NCBI GenBank assembly: GCA_021776785.1
Contig: JAJFFF010000044.1
Span: 1 to 64,000, forward strand
From: Planctomycetota bacterium
GTDB lineage: Bacteria; Planctomycetota; PLA2
Direction of reading: 5' to 3'
Length of the DNA: 64,000 bases
Under the pieces are notes generated by a model that made no database searches, had not been told where the DNA came from, and saw nothing but the letters and a program-made list of their open reading frames with translations. Positions 54,819 through 64,000 of this stretch are shown piece after piece. Position 1 is the stretch's first letter; the number at the start of each line of letters is the position of its first letter. A program made the position numbers and the translations under genes.

Positions 54819-57800
54819 GTGAATCTATCGGGCTGGAGATTCCTGGTGTTTGCAATCACAGGAGCGGCGTCTATCGTCCTCCTGGCAAGCATCGGTACGC
54901 CCGGAAAGCGCCAGACCGAGATCATCGACCGCCACACCGGACGGAAGGTCATCTCCGTCCACACCGTTGCCGACGCCCTGTTCGCCGCCCGCGATTCAGG
55001 CCATGCGCAACACGCCCGCAGCCGGTTCGCCGCCGAGCGTCACAAATTCAAAGTCACGGCCGTCTTAGACCGCCTCGACGCAATTCTCGCGAGCGAACTC
55101 AGCAACGATCTCGAGGCTCCGCCCGAAGCCCACGCCCACGCCGCCGTCATTGCCGCCGAACAGGAGCGCGCCCGCCAACTTCGCGCTCAACTCGACGAAA
55201 GCCTGCCCGACAAGCTTCCCCGCGCCACCCTGCTTTCGCTGTTGGATGATCTCGAAGCCGACACAACGATCGCGGCTTCGACGGAAGAATTCTTTGCGCC
55301 GCTCGCCCGGTGGCGCAGCGATCGTGCAAGCGAACCGCACCGCCCCGACGAATGGGCCGCCCGCCGTTTACGCAAACTCGAGGAGTCTAAGGACCCGCCC
55401 ACCGAAGCGGACTTCTTAGAGCTTGTGGACGCATTTCGCTCGCAGAATCGGGTCCGCGCTCAGCGCCGCTGGCTGTTGCGTGGATTTGGCGCGCTGCCTC
55501 ATTCGCATGAAATCCGCGAACGACTCGTCCGCACCTATCTCGCGCACGGCCGGACCCAGGAAGCGTTCTTAATCATCGGAACGGCGCTGCGCGACGAGCC
55601 CGACAACATGGAGCTCTGGAACTACCGCGCGCAGATCGCGGGATGGTTGACGCTACCAAAGTTGGAGCTCGAAGCGCGCGTTCGACTGCTCGCCGAACTC
55701 GACAACACGGAAGCGCGCGAGCGCATCATCACGCTTTGCCGGTACGTTGGAAAACCCGAACTCGCGATTCCCCACGCGATCCACGTCGCCCAAGACAGCG
55801 AGAACCCCGCCATCCGCGAACGCCCGTCGCGGTTGGCGCTCGCCGCCGGCAGAGTCGACCTAGCGCTTGGGTTCTTGGCCGCGGAGGCCGAGCGCACGCA
55901 CAAACACAAGTTCTGGCGCGAGAAGATCATCGAGTACGCGTGGCAGGACTTGCGCGTGGACCGCGTGATCGCCGAGCTTAAGTTCCTGCGTGCGCGTTAC
56001 CCCGATGACGGGTACGACGGCCAACTCGAATCGGTGTACCGCCGCCGCAACATGGCCGCCGAATTGGTCGAGCTGCTCGACGCCCGCCTCACCGGCAACG
56101 ACAATCCGGAACTCGAACAGGAAGTCATCGGCCTCTACACATCGTTGGGGAACACAAAGCGCGTTCGCGAACTCTTGGAACGGCGCCTCCGGCGCATTCA
56201 AGATCCCGCCCGGTTCTTCGAAGCGCTTCCGAGTTTCATCCGGCTCAAACTGACGCTATTCCCCACAGCGGAACGTCTGATTGCGTCGGATCGCTTCACC
56301 GCCCCGCAGATGGTGATCGCGCTCGACGCCCTCACCCCCCACTTCGCCGACGAAGGGTTTCGAAAGCTCGCGCTCGCCGCCGCCCGCCGCTGGCCGAGCG
56401 AACCCGCCGCCCGCGAACTGCTCATTACCGACGCGGACCAACGAGCCGACGACGCCGCCCGCGCCGATGCGGCCATGGCACTGTCACGCGCCAATCCCGA
56501 CGACCCCGTGTACCTCAAAGCGTGGCTTGAACGAGCGAGTTGGGCCGGAAACGCAAGCAGCGAAGCAGAAGCACGCACGCTCTGGATGAAGCACAACCCC
56601 GACGACAAGGAGAACGAAACCAAGCTCGCCGAACTCTATGACATCCTCGAACGCCCCGACGACGCGTTGGTTCTGTGGCGCCGCCTCGCCGCCCGCGAAG
56701 GCGCCGCCTCCGATGCGCATCTCAAAGTGATCGAAGCTCTGTTTGCCGCGGACCGCGTCGAGGAAGCCGTCGCCGCACTCGAAGAACGGGCGGCGCTTCC
56801 CAACGCGTCGCTGGAAGACCGTTTGCGCGTGGCCGAGCAACTCTTCGCGAAGAGCTACTTTGATCGCTCGCTGCATTTTTTCACCGTTGTGTTGGATGAG
56901 GAACCGCAACACTTGGTCGCGCTCCTGCGGATGGGACAGATCCGTTCGTGGACCAACGACCCACGCGGTGCCATTCCGTTTTTTGAGGAACGGCTCGCGC
57001 TGAGCGACGAAGACGCCGCCGAAGTGCAGTACTACTTGGGCGAGGCGCTCTGGTCGGTGCGCGAGACCGAGAAAGGGCGTCGCCTCCACGAACTGAGCCT
57101 CGCCGACCTCCTACCCCGCACCGATCGCACGGTCAGCCAGGATGTGATGGTCGCAAAAATGTTGGCGCGCCTCGGGCGTGTCGATGAAGCCCTCCCGATC
57201 TTTGAGCGCACGATCGAACTGCTCCCGGATGACGTCAACCTCGTCCTCGACTTCGCCGACTCGATGATTGCCGTCCAACGCATCGAACGCGCACGCGCCC
57301 TCGTGGATCGCGCCAAGTCGATGAAGCCCAAGTCGGCGCGCGTCATGCGGCTGGACGGCTCGCTCCTGCTGCGCGAGAAGAGGCCCGCTGAGGCGGCGCG
57401 TGTGCTACGCGTCGCGTTCGAGCGCCACGGACCGGAGGCCGGCACCGAAAGCGAGCGCGGCCTCGCGAACGAACTCAGCGGCGATTGGATAGCGGCGACG
57501 GACGCGTACGAACGTTCGTTGCAGCTGCAGCCCGGCAACGTAGACGTGGCGCGCTCGTTGCAAACGCTGGCCGATCAGCTCGCGGAGTTCATCCACGGCG
57601 AGCTTGCGTTCCGGCGCGCCGGAGACGACACCGTGTTCAGCTTGCGCGCGATTGGCTCCAAGCAACTCAGCAAGCGTGTGCGCGGCGCCGTAGAACTTGG
57701 GTTCCGCTCCTACGAAGGACAATCCAGTCTGGGCATGGTCGACGACACGCTCATGCTCGTCAACGTCGCCGCGTTTTTCCGCTACGAAGGGAGCGACACG

Positions 57801-58553
57801 CTTTCGGTCGGCATCTCCGGCTTCCCCGGCGCCGACGGCGACCTCCCGATCGGCGCGTGGGCGGGATGGCACTTGCTGCGTCGCGATCCGTACCAGGCAT
57901 TCAACGCCGTCGCGTTCGCCAACTTGTTGTTCGACGATCCCGCCGCTGCCGTGACTCTCGGCGGCCGACGCACCGGCATCACGGTGGACTACCAACGCGA
58001 TCTTGGCCGCCGCGGTTGGGTGAGTGCCGCCGCCACATTCGAGGCGCTCAGCCTCGATGCCGTGAACGCGCGCGACAACCGCGTCGATGCGCTCGCGTCG
58101 ATCGGGTGGCGCTTCCACGAAGGACTCACGCGCCTCGCCCCGCCGATCTCGATCTCGCGCCCCGAGCTACCCGGACTCACCGGCATGAGCCTGTTGGAAG
58201 ACCCCGCGCACACGCCTGGCCCGTTGCTCGCCGCATGGGTCAGCTTGCAAGCGATTCGACTGCAAGACAACACGCTCGCCCCGTTCATTCCGATCGGGGA
58301 CAAGTTTTATTACCTCGCGCTTGGGGGGCGCGCGGACTTTCATCTCGCGCGCGGTTGGGGCGCGGGCGCCGAAGTTTCGTTGGGCACCGAACTCAACGCC
58401 GGCGAATTCTTTTTCAACGTTCGCGGCGGCGCCACCTGGCGGCCGTCGCATCGCATCGAACTCACCGCCACAGTGGGAGTCGGCACGACGCAAGGTCGTG
58501 ATCAGGACTCCACCTCGGTGGATGGAAGGATCGGTTTCACCGTCCGCTGGTAA
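54819..58553 (+). CDS. pelB: PelB-like outer-membrane export protein
   Basis: A 1244-residue protein starting at GTG 54819. One N-terminal hydrophobic segment (about 8-26) is followed by a long array of tetratricopeptide repeats (about 150-900). The final 330 residues look like a 16-strand beta barrel ending in aromatic Trp (GRIGFTVRW). Size and order match PelB of Pseudomonas, which guides modifying enzymes to the polymer and forms the exit pore. The stop shares a base with the next start (TAATG), so coupling to pelD is clear. Confidence 0.85.
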   Translation: MNLSGWRFLVFAITGAASIVLLASIGTPGKRQTEIIDRHTGRKVISVHTVADALFAARDSGHAQHARSRFAAERHKFKVTAVLDRLDAILASELSNDLEAPPEAHAHAAVIAAEQERARQLRAQLDESLPDKLPRATLLSLLDDLEADTTIAASTEEFFAPLARWRSDRASEPHRPDEWAARRLRKLEESKDPPTEADFLELVDAFRSQNRVRAQRRWLLRGFGALPHSHEIRERLVRTYLAHGRTQEAFLIIGTALRDEPDNMELWNYRAQIAGWLTLPKLELEARVRLLAELDNTEARERIITLCRYVGKPELAIPHAIHVAQDSENPAIRERPSRLALAAGRVDLALGFLAAEAERTHKHKFWREKIIEYAWQDLRVDRVIAELKFLRARYPDDGYDGQLESVYRRRNMAAELVELLDARLTGNDNPELEQEVIGLYTSLGNTKRVRELLERRLRRIQDPARFFEALPSFIRLKLTLFPTAERLIASDRFTAPQMVIALDALTPHFADEGFRKLALAAARRWPSEPAARELLITDADQRADDAARADAAMALSRANPDDPVYLKAWLERASWAGNASSEAEARTLWMKHNPDDKENETKLAELYDILERPDDALVLWRRLAAREGAASDAHLKVIEALFAADRVEEAVAALEERAALPNASLEDRLRVAEQLFAKSYFDRSLHFFTVVLDEEPQHLVALLRMGQIRSWTNDPRGAIPFFEERLALSDEDAAEVQYYLGEALWSVRETEKGRRLHELSLADLLPRTDRTVSQDVMVAKMLARLGRVDEALPIFERTIELLPDDVNLVLDFADSMIAVQRIERARALVDRAKSMKPKSARVMRLDGSLLLREKRPAEAARVLRVAFERHGPEAGTESERGLANELSGDWIAATDAYERSLQLQPGNVDVARSLQTLADQLAEFIHGELAFRRAGDDTVFSLRAIGSKQLSKRVRGAVELGFRSYEGQSSLGMVDDTLMLVNVAAFFRYEGSDTLSVGISGFPGADGDLPIGAWAGWHLLRRDPYQAFNAVAFANLLFDDPAAAVTLGGRRTGITVDYQRDLGRRGWVSAAATFEALSLDAVNARDNRVDALASIGWRFHEGLTRLAPPISISRPELPGLTGMSLLEDPAHTPGPLLAAWVSLQAIRLQDNTLAPFIPIGDKFYYLALGGRADFHLARGWGAGAEVSLGTELNAGEFFFNVRGGATWRPSHRIELTATVGVGTTQGRDQDSTSVDGRIGFTVRW

Positions 58554-61500
58554 TGAGCACGCGGAAACCGGATCCCTCCAATCAGCCGCCGCGCAAGCCG
58601 GACGAGACTTCGTCCGTCGAGGAGTGGCGTCTGCAGTTCCAGTTGCCGCCCGACGCCACGCACACCGACTTCGGTCAGTTCGACTTGACACCGCTGCCCC
58701 CCACGACTGTGGATGGGGCCGAACTCATTTCTGCGCCGGAAGCCGACGCCCAGGCTTCCGTGCCCGATGACGACGTCGCGTGCGACAACGACGCCGCAAC
58801 GGATCAAAAAACGACCCCGCACGAAGACGTGTCGGCGCCAACGCACGACCCGCAAGCCGCCACGCCCGCCGAGTCCGACGCCGCCCGCGTCGGGGCCCCC
58901 AAGCAAGCGCGCAACGACGAGCCAAAGGACAACGACGCAAGGGACGCCGACGCGAGGGACGACGACGCGAGGGACGAACCCGACGACGCGGCATTGTTGA
59001 GCGACGAACTTGACGATACGGCGGAGTTTGACGAGGCAACCGTTGCCCAGTTGATGGAGCTCGGCGAAGGTCCGCTCTTTGAAGATAGCGGCGACACACG
59101 GACCGAGCTCGGCGGTTTGTGGATGGCGGCCAACCCCGACAACGAACCGAAGTCGGCCGCCGCATCCGTTCCGCTCTTTACTGACGACGACGACGACGAC
59201 GACGACGACGCCACCGACGATCACCAAGAGACGAACGCACGAGACGACGTACCCGCGCCGCACGCGCCGCCGACGCCCGTAGCCCACGACGAACGGGCGG
59301 GGTCGGGCGACGCCGCGGAACCCGTGAGCGACGCCACCGCCACCGCAGCAGGGTTCGAAGGCCCGCCGGTGGCGACGCCCGAAACCGCGACCGATTGGCG
59401 TCCGGAAGGCACACTGGCGACCGAGACGAACGCCCTTCCTTCCGAAGGCTTCGCCGCGCCGCCGATGGGCACTGAAACGTCGTTCGACCCCGACGAAACG
59501 GCCACGCGCATCGGAAACATGCCTTCGGCGGAAGCCGACCTCGTCGACGACGACGAGGTCGACCCAAACGGAGACGAAGTCGAGCCGTTCCATGACGCCG
59601 ATACGGATCCGAATCCGCCGGTCGCAGGCGGGCCGCTCGCGCAGCTCGGTACCGACGACGCGAACTACGGTTCCACGCGCACCGACGTCTTCCGTGCGGG
59701 TGCGGCGTCGCCGGTCCCGGCGGCGCCCACGTCCAGCGCGAACGCCCCGTTGCACGACGCGGAAACCGATGCGTTCGACGAATCGGTCGCCCCGCACGAT
59801 GCGGAAACCGCAGGGCTCACCGACGTCGGCGGCTCAGCCCGCGCGGCACTAGATCCATCAAACACCGGCACTGCGTCGCCTCCGCGCGGTGCCTCAGGTG
59901 ATTCGTACGAAGAAGAGACGGATCCCTTCGCAGGGTTAGACCTCCCGCCCGAGGTCCCCCTGCCTTACTCGGGACTCGTCGAAGACGAGGAGGTGAGTGT
60001 TCCGGCCCTGCGCCGCCGTCGCAAGTCGGCGCGGCGCGGGCCGACGCTCCGTCAACGTTTCGCGCAATGGCGCGAAAACTGGGAAGACCTCGAGGTCGGT
60101 GAAAAGGTGCGCGCCTTTGGGCAGCGCCTGAAGAAATCGCTGAAGCCCGCTCGCGGCCGCCCCGCGCCGCAGGCCGAAATCCGCCTTGAGAAAACGTCCG
60201 AGTGGTGGCGCAAGACGCTTGTCGAAATCGGCATGCTCTACGCGATTATCGTCCCGATCGAACTCGCCAGCAACGGCGGCATGATCGGTGCGTTCGGCGT
60301 CCACCCCCACCCGTATTGGCTCGTCGTGTTGCCGATGGCCGGAGCACGCGGCGCTGTTGCCGGTCTGATCAGCGCGTTCATCGCGTCCTTGCTCTACACG
60401 ATCGGAGCGTTCCAAGCGCTGAGTAAGGACGGCGCGGAAACGTTGTTTACGTATCGGCACATGATGGAGCCCATTCTGTTCTTCGCAGTCGGCTACTTCG
60501 CGGGCGAGCTGCATGACGAACTGGAGTTGCGCTACAAGCAACTCAAACGACTGCTGGACGACGTCCAGGTGCGCAATACGCGCCTGCGACAAGAACGAGA
60601 CGTGTTGTCCGACGCGAACAAAGAGCTGGAGCGGCGCATCGTCGACGACTCCGTGCAGTTCAACAACTTAATCGTCGCCGCAACGCGGATCGAGAAGGCG
60701 GGCCGAACCGAAGTGTTCGAGATCGCGCTCGACCTCGTCGAGGAACACTGCGGCGCGTCGTCGTCGGTGCTGATCCTGCTTGAGGATGGAACGCTCGACT
60801 TACTTTGTCAGCGCGGTTGGCGCGACGACCAAACGTCGCATCGACTCGCCGCGGCGCGCGAAAGCGAGTTTGTGCATCGCGCGCTCAGCGAGGGCGAAAG
60901 CATCAACGGGTTCCACCCCGAAGAGTCCGCGCCGGAGAAGGGGCCGCTGGTTGTGGCGCCGCTGTACGACGCGTCCGGCGTCGCCAAAGCGCTCCTGTGC
61001 CTCGACGAAATTCCGCTGTCGCGCCTCAACGAGTCCACCGTCTCGATCTTCTTGGGCATCGGCGAATGGGTTTCGGCAACGCTCGGCCGTTTGGACGGCG
61101 GACCGACGGAATCGGTTGCGCGCCCGAACGCGCCGATCCCTGCGGGCTTGAGCGACGCGTGGCTTGGCCGACCCGCGCAACTCGGCGAGCGCCTGCGCCT
61201 CGAGGTCGAACGCTGCACGCGCTACGGCGTGCCGACGAGCTTCCTCGTGATCCAAGCGACGGAGTGGACCGACGCGACGCGCGAAGGCCGCGACGTCTTG
61301 GACCACTTCGTGCTCACTCACTTCACGGGCGGGATGCGCCCGAGCGATGCGCTGTTCGCGTTCGGCTATCCGGGTTGTTACCTGCTCGTGCTCAGCGGTA
61401 CCACCATCGAAGGTGCAGAGGTCGTGCGGCAACGTCTGACGCGTCGCATCGAATACAGTGCGTCCAAGACCGTCGGCACGGTCGAGATCGCCGCGATGGG

Positions 61501-62026
61501 CCCGGACACCGAATCGCCCGATCTGGTCAGCCTGATCGAGCGCGTCGCGGATCGCTTCCGTCGCTTCTCGACGCTCCCGCTCGACCGCGACTGCCCCGTC
61601 ACGATTCCGGAATCGACGCGCTGCGGCAACATCGAAGAGTTCATCCGCCGCTTGCGTTTGGAGACGAGCCTCGCCACGCGCAACGGCTTCGACTTCCATG
61701 TCGTCGGCATCTCCGCCGAATTCATCAGCGAATCCGACGCCGATCTGCTGGCACGCCACGTCCACGACGCCGGTTTGCGTGTGTTGCGCCCGACGGACGG
61801 CGTGTACGTCGTCGGCCGTCAACACTGCTCGATCCTCTTGCCCAACACCGACGGGGAACAAGCCGCGACGATTGCCCATCGTCTCGTGACGGCCGCGCGC
61901 GAACGCGATCCGGACGCGCCCTACGGAGACATGGAGACGCAGGTGTTGAGCCTCGGCGCGCACCACCCGGATGCCAGTTCGTTGCTGCTCGCCCTCTCCC
62001 GCGCGCAACGGAAGGAGAACGCATGA
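58553..62026 (+). CDS. pelD: PelD-like c-di-GMP receptor with tandem degenerate GGDEF domains
   Basis: A 1157-residue inner-membrane protein. Residues 1-500 are an acidic, low-complexity tail with poly-Asp runs. Residues about 555-662 hold the PelD membrane helices. A coiled coil (about 665-710) and a GAF domain (about 712-848) follow. A first degenerate GGDEF domain has RPSD (929-932) five residues before the lost GGDEF motif (GYPGC). A second domain again has RPTD (1079-1082) before GRQHC. RxxD is the c-di-GMP inhibitory site through which PelD binds c-di-GMP. Canonical PelD is about 455 residues with one such domain, so the N-terminal extension and extra C-terminal domain are unusual. It overlaps pelB and pelE. 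Confidence 0.83.
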   Translation: MSTRKPDPSNQPPRKPDETSSVEEWRLQFQLPPDATHTDFGQFDLTPLPPTTVDGAELISAPEADAQASVPDDDVACDNDAATDQKTTPHEDVSAPTHDPQAATPAESDAARVGAPKQARNDEPKDNDARDADARDDDARDEPDDAALLSDELDDTAEFDEATVAQLMELGEGPLFEDSGDTRTELGGLWMAANPDNEPKSAAASVPLFTDDDDDDDDDATDDHQETNARDDVPAPHAPPTPVAHDERAGSGDAAEPVSDATATAAGFEGPPVATPETATDWRPEGTLATETNALPSEGFAAPPMGTETSFDPDETATRIGNMPSAEADLVDDDEVDPNGDEVEPFHDADTDPNPPVAGGPLAQLGTDDANYGSTRTDVFRAGAASPVPAAPTSSANAPLHDAETDAFDESVAPHDAETAGLTDVGGSARAALDPSNTGTASPPRGASGDSYEEETDPFAGLDLPPEVPLPYSGLVEDEEVSVPALRRRRKSARRGPTLRQRFAQWRENWEDLEVGEKVRAFGQRLKKSLKPARGRPAPQAEIRLEKTSEWWRKTLVEIGMLYAIIVPIELASNGGMIGAFGVHPHPYWLVVLPMAGARGAVAGLISAFIASLLYTIGAFQALSKDGAETLFTYRHMMEPILFFAVGYFAGELHDELELRYKQLKRLLDDVQVRNTRLRQERDVLSDANKELERRIVDDSVQFNNLIVAATRIEKAGRTEVFEIALDLVEEHCGASSSVLILLEDGTLDLLCQRGWRDDQTSHRLAAARESEFVHRALSEGESINGFHPEESAPEKGPLVVAPLYDASGVAKALLCLDEIPLSRLNESTVSIFLGIGEWVSATLGRLDGGPTESVARPNAPIPAGLSDAWLGRPAQLGERLRLEVERCTRYGVPTSFLVIQATEWTDATREGRDVLDHFVLTHFTGGMRPSDALFAFGYPGCYLLVLSGTTIEGAEVVRQRLTRRIEYSASKTVGTVEIAAMGPDTESPDLVSLIERVADRFRRFSTLPLDRDCPVTIPESTRCGNIEEFIRRLRLETSLATRNGFDFHVVGISAEFISESDADLLARHVHDAGLRVLRPTDGVYVVGRQHCSILLPNTDGEQAATIAHRLVTAARERDPDAPYGDMETQVLSLGAHHPDASSLLLALSRAQRKENA
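59182..59210 (+). repeat. GAC microsatellite inside pelD
   Basis: About nine uninterrupted GAC triplets encode poly-Asp within the acidic tail of the PelD-like protein. A related coding repeat (GAC/GCG/AGG units) lies at about 58925-58980. Both can change length in frame. Confidence 0.85.
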
Positions 62027-63048
62027 CGGAACCCAAAAAGCGGACGAGCCGCCTACAGATCTTTTATGTTCTCGTCGCGACGGTCATCGACGTGACCGCC
62101 GCCGTGTGCGTCGTCGGATACAACCGCTGGAGCTGGGTGTTTTACGGCACGCTGATGCACTTCGTCGCGGCGGCGTTCTGTTGGTTCGCCGCGCGGCGCC
62201 GTCGCCCCGACCTCGCTTCGGTCGAACGCGACGTCGTCGTGGGGACCGCGCTGCTCGTTCCCATCTTCGGTCCCGCCTACGCGTGGCGGATGCCGCACCC
62301 TCCCGCGACCGAAGAAAATCGCAACGCCCACGCCGTATTCGAAGACTACGCCGACCACGTCCGCCCCGTGGACGCGGACTACGAGCGCACGCTGTTCACC
62401 GGAGACTACGAACGCGACATGGCGCGCGAACTCGATGCCGAGAGTTACCACGCCGTGTTGCGCGTCGGTTCGACCGACCAGAAGCGAAGCGCGCTGCAAC
62501 GCTTGGCGGAACTTGGCGAACCCAAGCACTTCCAGTTGGTCCGCCTGTGCCTGCTCGACCCGTCCCACGAGGTGCGGCTCTACGCCTACAACGAGCTCGA
62601 ACGCGCCAGCCGCTTCTACGAGGAGGCGCTCGCGAAGGACTCCGCCGCGTTGAAGAAGTCGCCCGAAAACGCCGAAGCCTATCTCTCGCTGGCGCGGACC
62701 TATTTTGCGTACGCCGCGAGCGGCATTCACGACTCGCAGATGGGCGCGTTTTATTTTCAGTCGGCGGCGGACTTCGCCGAGAAGGCGCGCGGGGCGGGCC
62801 ACGGCGAACCCGATCCGGTCTGGGTTCATGCCCACGCGCTCGGACGCCTCGGCAAGTACAAGGAAGCGCTCGCTTACATGGATGTGCTCACGCCCGGACA
62901 ACAGGACCTACCCACGTCGTGCATGGTCCGCGCCGAACTGGCGTACCGCCAGCGAGATTTCCTCGGAGTCCGCAAAGAGACCGCTCGCTTGAGCGGCTCG
63001 GACGTGAAACTCCCGGAGTGGCTCAAAGCCCTGGAGGTGGTCACATGA
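62023..63048 (+). CDS. pelE: PelE-like inner-membrane protein
   Basis: A 341-residue protein. It has two N-terminal membrane helices (about 12-32 and 40-57) and a possible third hydrophobic stretch (about 70-85), then a helical TPR-like domain (residues about 140-335, for example AYLSLARTYFAYAASGIHDS). Order and length fit PelE, which with PelD and PelG forms the inner-membrane synthase complex and activates PelF. GGAGAAC lies just before ATG 62023, which overlaps the pelD stop (ATGA). Confidence 0.82.
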   Translation: MTEPKKRTSRLQIFYVLVATVIDVTAAVCVVGYNRWSWVFYGTLMHFVAAAFCWFAARRRRPDLASVERDVVVGTALLVPIFGPAYAWRMPHPPATEENRNAHAVFEDYADHVRPVDADYERTLFTGDYERDMARELDAESYHAVLRVGSTDQKRSALQRLAELGEPKHFQLVRLCLLDPSHEVRLYAYNELERASRFYEEALAKDSAALKKSPENAEAYLSLARTYFAYAASGIHDSQMGAFYFQSAADFAEKARGAGHGEPDPVWVHAHALGRLGKYKEALAYMDVLTPGQQDLPTSCMVRAELAYRQRDFLGVRKETARLSGSDVKLPEWLKALEVVT

Positions 63049-64000
63049 AACGCGCCGATGTCTGCTTGATTCTTGAAGGCACATACCCGTTCGTAAGCGG
63101 CGGCGTATCGTCGTGGGTGCATCACCTCACGTCTCGACTGCCGGATCACACGTTCTCGATCCTGCACATCAGCCCGAAGCGTGGGTTCTACGAAAACGGC
63201 CACGTGTACGACATGCCCGACAACATCGTCGGCGTGCGTGAAGTCTATCTACACGACTACGTCCTGTCCGGCCGGGGCCGTCCGACCGACCTGCGCGACA
63301 AGGTCCTGCGATTCCGAAACCTCGCCGAAGACATGCGCTCGGGCCACTCCGGTTCGTTCGCCGCGTTCTTGCGCGCGTTGCAGTCCGAAGGCAACGAGGG
63401 GTTCTCGTCGTTTGACCTCCTCCAAACCTACGAGAGTTGGAAAGTACTCGTCGACACGTATCACAAGGAAGCCGGGGACGAGAGCTTCCTCAACTTCTTC
63501 TGGACGTGGCGCTACGCGTACTTGCCCCTGTTCAATCTGCTTTCGACAAAGATCCCCAAGGCGAAGGTCTATCACACGATCTCGACCGGCTACGCGGGCA
63601 TGCTCGCCGCCGGTGCGAAGGTACGGTACGGGCGCCCGATGCTGCTCACCGAGCACGGCATCTACACCAAGGAACGGCGCATCGAGATCAATCGATCGGA
63701 CTGGATTCAGGACTGGGACTCCGGCGAGTTGGTCGCGGAACGCACCGCGCCGTACTTCCGACGCTACTGGATCCGACAGTTTTCGATGATGAGCACGGTT
63801 ACGTACGAGTACGCCGACGAGATCTTCACGCTCTACACCGGCAACACGCTGGAGCAGATCAAAGACGGGGCCGATCCGAACAAGCTCCGCATCATTCCGA
63901 ACGGCATCGACCTCGAACGCTTCGGGGAAGCCGCTGCTGAGTTCGACGCGCGCGGCCCAAACGAGCGCTTCACGGTTTGTTTCGTCGGGCGCGTCTGCCC
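63045..64000 (+). CDS. pelF: PelF-type GT4 glycosyltransferase, partial at window end
   Basis: The first 318 residues are in the window and the gene continues past it. ATG 63045 overlaps the pelE stop (ATGA) and follows GGAGGTGGTC, a strong ribosome binding site. The N-terminal Rossmann domain has the PelF hallmark LILEGTYPFVSGGVSSWVH and later LLTEHGIYTKERRIEI and IPNGIDLERF. PelF uses UDP-GlcNAc/UDP-GalNAc to build the Pel polymer in the cytoplasm. Complete PelF proteins are about 500 residues, so roughly 190 residues lie outside. PelG is expected next. Confidence 0.93.
   Translation, partial: MKRADVCLILEGTYPFVSGGVSSWVHHLTSRLPDHTFSILHISPKRGFYENGHVYDMPDNIVGVREVYLHDYVLSGRGRPTDLRDKVLRFRNLAEDMRSGHSGSFAAFLRALQSEGNEGFSSFDLLQTYESWKVLVDTYHKEAGDESFLNFFWTWRYAYLPLFNLLSTKIPKAKVYHTISTGYAGMLAAGAKVRYGRPMLLTEHGIYTKERRIEINRSDWIQDWDSGELVAERTAPYFRRYWIRQFSMMSTVTYEYADEIFTLYTGNTLEQIKDGADPNKLRIIPNGIDLERFGEAAAEFDARGPNERFTVCFVGRVC

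Overview
The window is high-GC, densely coding DNA from a Gram-negative bacterium. Signs of an outer membrane are a PelB-like porin, lipoproteins with lipoboxes and pseudopilins. Several features recall Planctomycetota or an uncultured lineage near them: an ECF sigma factor fused to an anchored carboxypeptidase-regulatory-like module, a TonB-like anchored prenyltransferase-toroid protein, FG-GAP proteins beside an ABC transporter, an IcmF-type mutase and a UGA-decoding selenoprotein. No rRNA or tRNA gene was found, so this placement is an inference.

Layout. 1-690 is a modular, apparently non-coding repeat array. It is followed by a possible minus-strand small RNA (691-930) that carries a perfect 15-nt match to the Shine-Dalgarno complement of 16S rRNA. 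1.1-3.0 kb (minus) holds a KirBac-type K+ channel and an odd GspF/GspE-like protein. 3.2-8.8 kb (plus) is a tightly overlapping run: ABC ATPase, permease, two FG-GAP proteins and a GspK-like protein. 9-10.8 kb has an HU/pseudo-receiver/ATPase fusion and two small proteins. 11.2-15.8 kb has a glycine-rich RRM protein, the ECF-sigma fusion and the toroid protein. 15.9-17.4 kb has two roadblock/LC7 proteins. 17.5-24.1 kb has a secreted hydrolase, dusB, a methyltransferase and envelope proteins. 24.4-27.2 kb is a pseudopilin operon, followed by gltX. 29-36 kb holds a hybrid histidine kinase, a membrane spermidine-synthase-like protein, dtd and a second kinase. 36.1-42 kb (minus) has icmF and a secreted PDZ protein with a lost esterase nucleophile. 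42.2-45.2 kb is a second ABC operon, followed by a Rdx-family selenoprotein whose UGA is followed by a clear bacterial SECIS hairpin. 46.2-49.3 kb (minus) has a metallopeptidase-like protein, a ChaN-like lipoprotein and a Na+/Ca2+ exchanger.

The last 15 kb is a Pel exopolysaccharide locus running off the window edge. It has two tandem PelA-type deacetylase proteins, a separate PelA-type glycosidase lipoprotein on the opposite strand, PelB, an enlarged PelD with two degenerate GGDEF domains that each keep an RxxD c-di-GMP site, PelE and the start of PelF. The genes would work together as a c-di-GMP-gated synthase (PelD/E/F, with PelG presumably beyond the edge), a periplasmic modification stage (deacetylases and hydrolase) and an outer-membrane exit (PelB). 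No PelC was seen.

Three intergenic hairpin-rich elements with terminal inverted repeats (19.9, 33.7 and 45.7 kb) appear to form one uncharacterised non-coding family.
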